Below are positions 53,900 through 64,000 of a DNA stretch of 64,000 nucleotides, one piece after another. The first letter of the stretch is position 1. Each line of letters opens with the position of its first letter. A program made the translations under genes and the position numbers. Source of the stretch: Eurosta solidaginis (lineage: Eukaryota; Arthropoda; Insecta; Diptera; Tephritidae); NCBI RefSeq assembly GCF_040869045.1, contig NC_090322.1:184201477-184265476 (forward strand), read 5' to 3'. The notes beneath the pieces are model-generated. The model worked only from the letters and a program-made list of their open reading frames with translations. It ran no database searches and was not told the origin of the DNA.

Positions 53900-55180
53900 T
53901 ATGATTACATCACATGCCAACATATGATACAACTTTGTATCAAGTGATATCATCTTGTATGAAATATCATACCATCATATATATTGCATTGCTACATAAC
54001 TTACTATAACATATCATTATATGCATAACATCTAGTTCTCTTAAATCAATGATCTTCACATTGCATCTCACTGTCCATATTGCATTACCTTAAAAATCAT
54101 TCCATCAGGTTTAGGTCGCATCACATGCCCCTCTTCATGGGGGCAGGTCATGTAGGAATACATCACATGCCAATATATCACACTAGATTGTACCAAGTGA
54201 TATCACTTCGTATAAAATATCATACCACATCACATGTTATTTTCTCATCATATGCATTATGGATCTAGTCTCCTTAAATCAATGAGCATCTTATCGCATC
54301 TCACTTTCCACATCTCATCACAGGACGCTAGCTTTTCAAGGGCGTCACGTCAGGGGTAAAAATAGGGCGTGTCGAATAGTACCGAAAGGGGTACAAAGAG
54401 GAAGTGTCGAAAATCAGAAAAAGGATCTGTCCGACAGTACCCGTTGGGTATAAAGAGGACCGACCAGCTCGACACTACCCGTTCAGGCATAAACAGATAC
54501 AACTGGTCTCTCCATAGGACATGCTCCAACCGATATAAAGAGATCAGAACTGGCTATAGTCGCATACTCCTTTGCGATTCTTGCCGGATTCATCCTATAC
54601 TAATCGCATTTTTTGCAGAGAATTTTTTTGTATATTTATGTATATGTGCTGTGTGTTTATTCGGAACTGAGGGTGGTTTTTACTGATCGATTTGTGTGGC
54701 TGACTGAGGCAGGTAAAAGTCAGCAATTCTAGTCGCTTGACCTTCTTTGTGGGTTTGTTGCTTTGGTGCGTTTATTGTTTTGTGTTTATTTGTTGTTGTG
54801 TGCTTGTCAGTTGTTTTCACAAGGTTGTCACCTATTCACCTAAAAAAAATTACATGAGATATGCCAATATGGATATCAAACAAAAGGTATTTTACTCCCC
54901 ATTTCAATATAGAAATTTTTAAGTAGGGTTGTCACCTGACCTTATTTATATCTCTTTGTATATCCACTACTATCGCGGAAACGACCCAACCTATTTTAAC
55001 GAAGGATTACATTAGATATCAATATATCACACTATATTATATCAAGTGATATCACTTCGTATTAAATATAATATCACATCATATGTCATTATGTCATTTG
55101 TGTATTACCTCTATTCCCCTTAAATCAATATTCATATTGCATCTCACTTTCCATAAAGCTTCGCATCACATTCAAATCAC
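53900..55180 (+). repeat. TATCA/ATCACAT-rich repeat block with three units of about 170-200 bp
   Basis: Units near 53917, 54157 and 55010 share ATCAAGTGATATCA, CTTCGTATAAAATATCATA-like, CTTAAATCAATGA and GCATCTCACTTTCCA in the same order. The second and third are separated by about 690 bp (54320-55009). That spacer contains three subrepeats of 45-60 bp around GACAGTACCCGTTGGGTATA (54370-54500). The 105-residue frame at 54369-54686 derives from these. Confidence 0.65.
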
Positions 55181-58100
55181 ATCACTAGAGGAATGTTTGT
55201 AGTGGTTAATACAAGTTTAAAATATCAATAAAATTCCATCACATTGATAAATTATGCATTATTACTTACAATTGAAATAACTGCCTTACATATTTCGAAA
55301 AACTAATTTTTTTGGAAAGTTCAATGCTGAATAAATTTTAAATATATATATACAAATATCACTGAAATCACATTCATAAATGTAATTTCCGCCAACATGA
55401 GATCCATGTTGTTCGACTTGCAACGAATAAGTGTCCAAAAACTGTCAATCTTGCACATAACACTAGCAGTTCAGGGATTATTTTATTAATCGATATCAAA
55501 TAGCCTTTATAAAAGTTTTTTCGAACTTCATACCATCACTTTCCTGCGTGAAACAAATCACATCAAGTGATATCATATCATGGTGTCTAAATGTCTTATA
55601 TGTAGGACTCATATACGAAATTTTCCAAAGTCAAAAGATAAGCTAAAACTTGTGAAGTAGGAATTATAAAGAGGAGTTAAATTGATGAATTTTATTTAAA
55701 TTTATAAATTTATACTTGATTCACATTTTCCTCATATAAAAAACTTCCAAATACTAGCTCCAAGTCATCCTTCTGTATGAAAGTATTAATAAGGGAGCAC
55801 TTCCACTGTGGAAAGCTACAAAATAACCATGGATCAAAGCATTTTAACAGGTATTACACAGCTCGGTAGGTATTGAATTGCTAAGCCCGAAGATACTCAT
55901 TACTTCGAAATTTTACATCTTTGAGTTGGCTCTCTATTGATCTAGGTGTGCGAGATATTATCATATCATTCTAAATATATTTCCTCATCGCATTTTTTAT
56001 AATAAGTAAAAAAATATCTAAGTTCCAATAGAGCTTGGAATTAGAGACAGTTTAAATCAATCAAACTTTCCTGTGCGCATTTGGTGCAATATTGATCTCT
56101 GTAATGTGATGAGCGGACACTTATACTTACTTATATGCAGCATTAAAGCTAAGTCGAGAGCGCATTTTTGAGTCGAAACCGAGCCAATAACTGCAGCGAA
56201 TATGAGAAACAATCACGCAAAGCGACAGTTTCGCACTACAGGTTTCAAGACTACCTTCGAACTGATGCTAATCGGATGCAGAGCGAAACAGTTGGCAGAC
56301 ACACTAGTACCGGCTCATAACGCGATCGGCCTGCGCTAGTTTGGAACTAGTGCCATTTGCTGCAAGGATGTATTGTTTTGGACTGAGAAAATTTCCACCA
56401 AGCTTCTAAATAGAGATGCGAATACTAGCGAACTTCTTCTTCGAAACATTGGTCGCGATTTTTTTGATTTGAAATTATTACGCAGCCGATATAAATTGTT
56501 ACAGCTTTACTGAAAATATGTCCCATTTGATGTATTCAACACGAACAGTGGATAGCTTAGTGTGCCTCCTAAACACTTGCTCAAACCTTTTTAACTATAA
56601 ATTTTTGGTCTACTTTGAATAACCCCAAGTAGTGAAAAAGTTAGTCCTCATATATCTTTATCCCTAAAACAGATCGTCATTTCATAGCACATTTGTGCAG
56701 ACCCGATTCATACGCATTGTTACGCTATTCCCTTTATTGGATGCGTTAGTCATGGCTGTACAAGTCAGGAACAACGGAGGAGACTATTGTTTATTTAGGC
56801 ATTTCAATATAATAATTCTTTGGTAATCTCACGTAATGAAATAATATTTTTATAACACATTCGAATGTTAGCAAACAATACGTACATTCGTCTTATTTTA
56901 TTCCTCGTTGATCAACGACTAAACCACTAGCTCTAAGATCATAATACTCATTCCAACACAGCACAGTTTCAGCTTGAAGAGCCACACTTTAAAAAACAAA
57001 CAAAGCAAACATTTTCGGCTACGGCCTTCTGGCGAAAGCCGATTACTTAACCGAACAAGTCGAATAATTAACAAACCGAAGTCAAAAACCAATCGTTCGT
57101 GGAGGCTCTAGTGGACATACTCGCACAAATACGCTTGTTTTTGTGTCTGTAAGTGAATAAGCAGAAATGTTTGTCGACATTAGATTACAACAAATTTGAA
57201 GATCTTCAACTTAAACTTCAAAGCTGAAAGATTGCAACATTTGGAAGCTCCCCCTACAAAAATCTAAAATTAAAGAAGAATTTGTTTGTGTGAACGTATA
57301 TAAGCCCTTTCAGTTCATAAAGCCTTATGTAGGTGTATTCGAAGTAACAAGAGTACATTTCATAAATACCTTTTATCTCAGTTGTTGTTAGTTAGACCAA
57401 AAAAAAAAGTTGCAAGGGGAAAATGCGAATGGGGCAATACACACATCAAACATAGATACATATATGTATATGAATATATTTATATATATATATCCTCTAG
57501 GTAAATTGGTGGGGTCCTAAATATATGCGCATCTGCCACCACCAATCATCTGCTTAATGGTTCCCTTAAGTCCAACAAACAATATTTGTTTGTTGTTTTC
57601 GTTTGGGGTTGACTTTAATTTATTGCTATTGCATCTGTTGAATGCGGTCGACTACCAGTCAATACTAACTTTATATTTGAGTGTGTGTATGTCATCTTGG
57701 TGTATGTAAAAAAAGAAAATAGTAAAAATAAAAACAGTGTTAGATGTGTGTTTGTGTGTGGCAAGAACGTGGAGCTCGTTCGTGTTTGTTGCATGTGACA
57801 TACATTCTAATGTTGAAACAGTTCATTGCTGCTGATGTGGTAAGTGCTAAAAAATTGAATTTGCAATCGTAAGCAATTCTAAATATTCTGGCGTGGTTTG
57901 CAATTCTAGGTAAATATTTTGCAATATATAGCTGTTGGGTGATTGTAAAGTGATTCGATCTTATTTGGGAAGCAATTTAAGAGAAAATCAAGGAAAATTT
58001 TTACTGCTGCATGATATTTAGCTCGTATTTACAAACACCTTCACAGACATACATATACGAAATATCTTATCAAGACATAAAAAATACGGGCAAAATATTT

Positions 58101-58499
58101 AAATTAGGCAATGAGAATCAATTTTATTAATGCTATCATCTTTTGATTCGGATAATCGGTCATCTGCAGAATTCAATTGAAGTGGTGACAATTTCCTAAT
58201 CATCAGTTGCCGGTCTACAGCAAAATAGAATTTTTTACATGTGATTCAACTAGTTCACAATTCCAGGACGCTTGAATGCAAGTTTGCTCTATGTAGTCAC
58301 TGAAGACGCGTGTGCTGCTGAGCTAAAGTGAACAGGCGAACCGGTGTGGTCTGCTTGATGGCTTTATAATAGATTTTCCAGAAAATGATGAAACCTCTGA
58401 AAAAAACGGATTTTTTGTTCATTACCAAGGCATCACGTACACCATGTACGAGAGAAACAAAATATGGTCGCACAAATACATGCATGAAGATTTGGATCT
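55181..58499. other. No feature recognised
   Basis: The longest stretch without an assigned element. AT-rich, with TA run near 57480 and TG runs near 57680-57760. No domain-bearing frame or RNA gene was seen. Confidence 0.45.
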
Positions 58500-59108
58500 A
58501 AGTCTCCAGTCCACAAGACGGGGGATCCTGCAAACTGCGCCAAATTCTACAGGACCAGCCTTCTTAGTATTGCATATAAGATCCTGTCAAGCGTTTTGTG
58601 CGCAAGATTGAAGCCCACCGTGAATCGGATGATTGGGTCTTATCAGTGCTTCCTCAGACCTTGTAAATCAATCATCGACCATATTTCAATATGCGCTAAA
58701 TATTGGAAAAAGACCCACACACATGACACACATCACCTCTTCATCGATTTTAAAGCCGCATTCGACAGCACGAAAAGCAGCTGCTTATATGCCGCTATGT
58801 CTGAATTTGGTCTCCTCGCAATACTTATACAGACACCATCAGCTCAGTCAGAATTGGGAAGGACCTCCTATCGGGTGACACCCTCAACGTGTTCTGCTTA
58901 CTCCAAACTGGAGAAAAAAGCAGAAAAGATGGGTTTTATAGTGCATGCGGACAAAAAAAAAGTATTTGCTGTCATCGAGCAAAGAGTAAGCACTTTTGCG
59001 ACTAGGCAACCATGTCACTGTTGTCTGCTATAATTTCGAAATATTAAAATACTTCGTTCATTAGGAAACCAGAATTAACGCAAACAACATCACCTTTGAA
59101 ATCAAGTG
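58500..59108 (+). pseudogene. RTE-like LINE reverse transcriptase, internally deleted
   Basis: The plus strand reads KTGDPANCAKFYRTSLLSIA, YKILSSVLCARLKPTVNRMI, GSYQCFLRPCKSIIDHIS, THHLFIDFKAAFDSTKSS and CLYAAMSEFGLLA. After a deletion that removes the YADD box it continues with AYSKLEKKAEKMGFIVHADK and FEILKYFVH, TRINANNITFEIK. FIDFKAAFDS carries the first catalytic Asp and is intact. The order is that of RTE-clade proteins. The fragment at 22358-22660 supplies the preceding part and 28840-29830 overlaps it. It ends where a SINE begins at 59110. It cannot be active without YADD. Confidence 0.83.
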
Positions 59109-59109
59109 A

Positions 59110-59236
59110 AGTAATTTTCTTCTAATTGAAGAAACTTGTTTCTAAAGTTTTTGATGTAGCTTTTTCCGGGGCGTGAACGCAGGATCTTCGGTGTGGTAGG
59201 CGGAGCAAGCTACCATCACACCACGGCGGCCGCCAA
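59110..59236 (-). repeat. tRNA-derived SINE head (copy S9)
   Basis: Complement of the SINE 5' end: TTTTCTTCTAATTGAAGAAA, CCGGGGCGTGAACGCAGGAT, GGTGTGGTAGGCGGAGCAAG and CTACCATCACACCACGGCGG. Box A is well kept; box B is changed in two positions. The 3' body is missing. Confidence 0.85.
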
Positions 59237-60329
59237 TACTAAGGATTTATTTGCATGACTTATTTAGCTAGTCCCTTGTAATCCTACTATCGTTAGTCTC
59301 CCATGGTTGCTTGCTTGTTTTCCAGCTGTCCGAGGAATATAATTTGGAAACGAAACGGCTATGTTACATTATCTTTGATTGATGTGGGTAGATGATGCAT
59401 CCCGACTGCTTCCGAGCACCCAGTAGTGACCCTGCTTTTGCAACGACGGTTTTAGACGAATAGGATATATTAGGAAATGCATACCTTGCGCCCTCTCACC
59501 GAGTACTCCGACAGGGGCGTATATATATCCATTACATCTGCTGGGAAGATATTAGCAGAGTCGGAAAGACGAACTGGCAGCTTTAGTTGCTCAGAGAGGA
59601 CACCAGATCCCATACCGCAGTTTAATTTGAACCCGGCATTGCCTCGTTATGGAGTATTTCGACCTCTAAATTAATGAGGTTATGATTGGACATGTTGTAG
59701 CATTGCGCTACAATAGCACCATCCCCAATGTAATTTCATCTGCGCCTCCTATCCCTCTTGCTCCGATACTGGTACTCCTCCCGCCAACTCACTGCCGCTG
59801 TTGATCCTGCCGATATCATAAGACCGATCGCCAGTTATTCCAGTAAAAACCGCATCAGAGAACTTTTTTATAATTTTGGATCTTCATTATAACCTACAGA
59901 CTTGAGGCTACTGCAGGCTAAATAGTAGACGACCAGTAAAATAAAAATAAAAAGAAACTTAAATAGCACAAAAAAAGAATGCTACGTTTGAAGTAAGTTT
60001 CTTTGAAAAGTGGGGTTGAGGCAAACCCGGATTTCAAGATTCTTGTCATTCATTTAGCCTGAAAAATACTATACGAAGGTTTCAGGGAGTGTAACGGATG
60101 CTGGCGATAATTTTTCGAATAAAAACACATCAGGCTTTCGTATTACCCATTGGAGACTTACTTCTGTTCTCCAAAGTATGTTGGGAGTTTACAATGAGAC
60201 CTAACAGGAAGGGTCTCCAGAACACCACCTACACAATGAGGCGAAAATACTCCCCATTAGGGAGAGAAATGAAAAGCTGAATAAATAGTTTCTGCTAAAT
60301 ACCCAAAAATCTGGGCATCCCAAAAGACA
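59237..60329. other. No feature recognised
   Basis: Moderately GC-richer than average near 59690-59840, but no frame or repeat could be assigned. Confidence 0.4.
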
Positions 60330-60660
60330 TTTGATTGAACAGGCCACATCAACCAGGGGCTTAAGAAGTCATCTCCGCAAGCATTATGAGGAAATACAGC
60401 TCCTGAGAACACAGCAGGTATGAAGAAAAAAACACAAACAAGTCCTCAGCGATATCCAAAGAAAAGGCGTCGGACCTCTATGAAAGGAATTGCCCAGCGA
60501 ATACAGCTCTTAAAGATAAATACCCTGAACTCGCAGAAGAGGAAAGCACTCTCCCTAGGGAGACACGCGACATACATTATGTATGTCCCCACATAACAAC
60601 AACCATCTCTTTAATGGCAGTGTGGAACTAGTAGCACTGGAAGTGGCCCTTCAGGGCCAC
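60330..60660 (+). pseudogene. Jockey-like LINE, C-terminal region
   Basis: The plus strand reads RSHLRKHYEEIQLLRTQQ, then KKHKQVLSDIQRKG and, after shifts, NCPANTAL, PELAEEESTLPRETR-like and HMSPHNNNHLFNGSVE. This is the stretch before the C-terminus of the Jockey-like LINE whose end is at 33905-34104: HLFN.NVEP there and HLFNGSVE here. The PRETR...CMSPH part reflects a deletion of about 100 bp relative to the family as I recall it. Several stops are present and the (CAA)n end is lost. Confidence 0.7.
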
Positions 60661-62711
60661 TCGAAAAAAAAAGAGGGCTCGAACCAATTGACTCATTATC
60701 ATGATAATTCCTTAACTTGATGCCTGGAGAAGATAGCAAGGCCAGCAGTGCTAACCCGCCCATACTTTAAATCCACTCATACTCTAAGCGGCAAAATAGG
60801 AGCCACCACCGAGGGTCAACGAAGTTTTGACAAAGTGTTTAAGAGCATCAACCAAGGCGTTACCGCACTTACGCCTCTGGTACCCGCAACACTCCTGACT
60901 GCTAAAACCTTCAAACAGAGCAAAGCTTTATCTATTTGAGAAATAGCGTTGGCACCAAAATGGAATAAGCCTAAGAATTCAATGGAGAATTTCTCCTTCC
61001 GATAAGTGCTGTTTTGGACTGACCAAGTAGTCAGTGGGGAAATCAATTCACCGGTTGATGAGCAGAAATCACATGCTATCGTGCAGCAGATGAGATCACC
61101 TTTGAAATATGTGACAAAAAAGTTGTACAGGCATGTGTGCTATGTCGATCAGCTGTACGGTTTCTAAAAGTCAACTGCTCCGATGGCTAGGTAGTTTAAG
61201 GGCTGAAAATGCTCCACATCTCCTAGTACATATTGTTTTTGAAGCTTTTTATAATCGCTTGTCATATTCATGTGATATCAAAGCAAAGGGGGATCGCTAT
61301 TTCGTTAAAAAACTTGCTGGAAAGAATCGAAGTCTCCCTTGGTCAGCTATGACAAAATTATGCTTTGCATTAAACTCGGCTAGATTCCTTTCGGCTATTA
61401 AGATCTAAAGGGAATAAAAAGAGAGCTATTAAACCATAAGGATCTCACTAACAGAAGATATTTCACGAACAAGCGCTTTCTTAAGATGTCATCAATGTAT
61501 TCGAAAAACATGATTAAAAAATGCAGAAGCAGTGGGATCAATAGCCCAAATGGCATTCATGCATATATACAGATGCATATAAATTTCGTGCGTTGATAGT
61601 AATGTAAATAAATTAACCAAAGAAATGTGATGTCAGAGGATCTCAAATTTATGACCTCTATATTCATAACAGTATGACTCAAGTTCAGATGCGGATTTCT
61701 TTAAAAACTCCACAACTGATGAACTCACACAAACATAGGTTGGCCTGTAGATGTCTTGAAATCGGGTCAAATATATACAAATTAGCTGCAAAAACAACAA
61801 GGGAAAAGAAAATAAAGAAAAACACTGAAGGGCAGGATGCAACATAAGCCATAATTAACTGTGTCGCATACCCAAAATAAAAGAAAAAATATGCATAAAT
61901 GCATAAATTTATAAACACAATTTCATGTATACACACATACATATATATGTACTAAGATATATGAGAATTACGTATTTACAAAAGTGGGCGCTGTGGAGAC
62001 ATTTTCAGTAACAGCTGAAAAAGTTTTGACAGCACGCATCGAGGATATCCATTTGAGAGTGATATGGTAATGATATCGACTGTGTGTTTACCTGAGTGAT
62101 CGATACGAACTCCTGACGTGATCTTTTGCCACTAAATGTACACAATATGCATGTAGCTTTTCAAGTGAGCAAAGCAATAACAACAACAGCGCTAGTACAA
62201 TACAATGGACTATGTAAAGGTCGATACAAATGTTGGATGTGAAGATAGCACGCAAGTGACAGGGGCAAAAAGCCCAGTGATACGGATAATGTAACAGACT
62301 GAAACAACAAATCTAATGATGCGTGCAACTGTGGATATTTCAATGGCAGTGATGCAACAACAAACAATAATGTGTAAGCGATACTTGAGAATGGAGAATT
62401 GAGGAATATACTTATATACTGGGCATCAACATTGCCAGTGGCTTGTTCAAGAGGGTATGTTGGGGGCATATTCGTATAACTTTTGTGTTAAATAAGAACT
62501 CTTGCGACAAAATTGCTGCGGTTGCTGGTCGAAATGATAAGTATAGGCATGGGCGCTTGGATTTATCACTGTACTGATTGATCGTTTCCTTTCATATTAC
62601 TTGAAACTCGTCTTACTGGAAAACAAGATATAAAACTGACCGCAAGACAGGCTATTCCTATCATTCCTATAGGGTCAGTAGGACTGGCTGGAAGTCAATC
62701 CTTTTAAATAT
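60661..62711. other. No feature recognised
   Basis: An RTE-like scrap may begin near 60712 (TTAACTTGATGCCTGGAGAA resembles TTAACTTGATGCTGGAGAAG at 29048). The frames at 60748-60939 (+) and 61133-61408 (+) show no known domain. Confidence 0.4.
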
Positions 62712-63205
62712 TGTAACGAATTTACTGCAAATCCTCTTATTCGCAACCTTCTACTAATCTTCGTATCGCTAAACTGTTGAATAAATAACTTCAATATTTA
62801 ATAATGCAAAATGGCCTTTATTCAAGTACTTCACAATAAATAACTCCACTATTGTCCGACAGATAGCGTGCTTAATCGAAACTGATTGTAGCGCCTCTAG
62901 CGGTATTGCCTTTTATACTCTCTGATTTCCTCGTTCGCATCTTCTAGGCGCTTCCATTTCCAGAATCTACTAGTTGGCCATCAGCTATTAAATTTCTCAG
63001 CTGTAACTACAGATGCACGATTTTATAGCTTCTCTCATTGCATACTTTCGGGAGTATCTCAGATATATGCATGTGGTTGTGCGTTGCTTCTCCGCTGCAT
63101 GTACGTACATATGTGTAGACGTAATGATTGATTTATGGATGTGCATACAATCACTGCTTAGCATCGGCTTAGCAGTGTTGCTAAGTGTTGCTAATATTCG
63201 TAACA
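62712..63205. mobile_element. Solo LTR (Ty3/gypsy-like), copy 2
   Basis: It begins TGTAACGAATTTACTGC and ends GCTAATATTCGTAACA, so ten terminal bases are perfect inverted repeats (TGTTACGAAT type). A 4-bp duplication, ATAT, lies at 62708-62711 and 63206-63209. Shared blocks with 29106-29649 include CTAAACTGTTGAATAAATAA, TAACTACAGATGCACG and TACGTACATATGTGTAGACG. Internal coding sequence is absent. Confidence 0.87.
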
Positions 63206-64000
63206 ATATGAATAAGTATCCTTATGCCTCTAAACAAAAATTGGTATCTTTGTTGTTTTGCTGCGAGTGCGACAGTTTAGTAGCTAGAAAAATGCGAACA
63301 AAAGCAATGGTTGAAGAGTAGATGTCGCGAATTGGGGAAGTAATTGGATGCACTAACTTCTCACATATTATATTCGTTAATAAGTCGCTGAGCAAGCATA
63401 CGAAGGGACTATTGCTTATTTTCAGTTTTCAATAAACAAATAATTTCGAACAAATATTCATGAATGTTTTTAATTGTTTAGTGTTAACAATATATATATA
63501 TTTTTTAATTTCTTGTTGGAATCAAGCAATGAAAAACTATTCTTATAGATTATTTGAGAATTGTTTAATTGTTTTTTGAGTTTTTACAAAGATGCATGCA
63601 TACGTCTTGCTCGTTGCTCGTTGATGCACGACTAAACCATTACGACTACGAAGATTTTACTCTTACCAACACAGTCATAGTTTTAATTTTGGTTACCACT
63701 GTTCTGGACTTAATCTTATTTCTGACTCCTATAAACATCCCTTCCAGTGAGTCCATAAATCGTGAAGCCTGAAGTACCATAACAAAGTTTCCAAAGGTAT
63801 CTAAATAGCTACTCTCAGGCTCCAGAAGGTTATGCATTTACCTAAAACTGCAGAGACATTATTTCCCAATATCTTTTACCAAATACGTCACGCAAATTTT
63901 CCAAGTCCAACATGTAACTTCTTTTTCCAAACACCTCTCCTCAGAAATCTACGGTAAGCCACTGCATCGGACAATGATCTTTGTCACAATGGTAGAATTA
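63206..64000. other. No feature recognised
   Basis: AT-rich sequence to the window edge. The facing frames at 63569-63772 (+) and 63646-63837 (-) show no domain. Confidence 0.4.

Noticed and set aside
54369..54686. 105-residue plus frame with RGTKRKCRKSEKG start
   Set aside because: It comes from the 45-60-bp subrepeats; no homologue known to me and no repeat-independent support.

Overview
The window looks like intergenic or intronic DNA from a higher fly, most likely a tephritid fruit fly. It is AT-rich and full of short homopolymers. It carries several dipteran-type repeat classes: Helentron-associated elements with GGAC-type microsatellites, a tRNA-derived SINE, non-LTR retrotransposons of four groups, solo LTRs and small TIR elements. 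I found no convincing host gene, rRNA, tRNA gene or CRISPR array. Almost every coding signal is retrotransposon debris. The one long intact frame, about 15195-16721 (+), is a reverse transcriptase. The species call is an inference from remembered repeat types, not from a search.

Layout. At 1-650 two copies of the SINE face each other; the second is full length with an 11-bp target-site duplication (TSD). At 1.2-8 kb there are RTE-like and LOA-like fragments, a Helentron-like element (3177-4104), a quasi-15-bp minisatellite split by a SINE, and at 8163-8753 a hAT-like element with a perfect 8-bp TSD. At 11003-11998 lies a second Helentron-like family, itself hit by a 50-bp SINE with a 12-bp TSD. 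The region 13894-19716 is a three-layer nest: a Helentron-like element holds a decayed minus-strand CR1-group LINE, which holds a young plus-strand CR1-group LINE ending in a (TAAA)n tail. At 21.9-25.5 kb are RTE fragments in both orientations and a 147-bp tandem array. At 25814-27030 is a large fold-back element.

The region 28.8-30.8 kb has an RTE reverse transcriptase split by a solo LTR (removal restores the reading frame) and another Helentron-like copy. At 33.2-38.1 kb is a dense retroposon block. It includes a LOA-like LINE interrupted by a TA-flanked TIR element, which is in turn interrupted by a 181-bp MITE whose ends and 8-bp TSD resemble the P-element superfamily. At 39-44 kb are a long palindrome, tandem arrays, a pyrimidine tract and a decayed LOA-like LINE. 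At 45692-46107 is a complete (CAA)n-tailed retroposon with a 13-bp TSD, followed at 46356-46803 by a TA-flanked MITE. The rest (47-64 kb) is sparser: a TATCG-rich block, a TATCA-rich repeat block, RTE and Jockey-like fragments and a second solo LTR.

The elements do not act as a pathway. Their nesting gives a relative order of insertions, and shared ends suggest which LINEs moved which short retroposons. The clearest leads are the P-like MITE, the covarying terminal hairpins and inverted repeats of the Helentron-like families, and the shared 3' end of the (CAA)n retroposon and the Jockey-like LINE.
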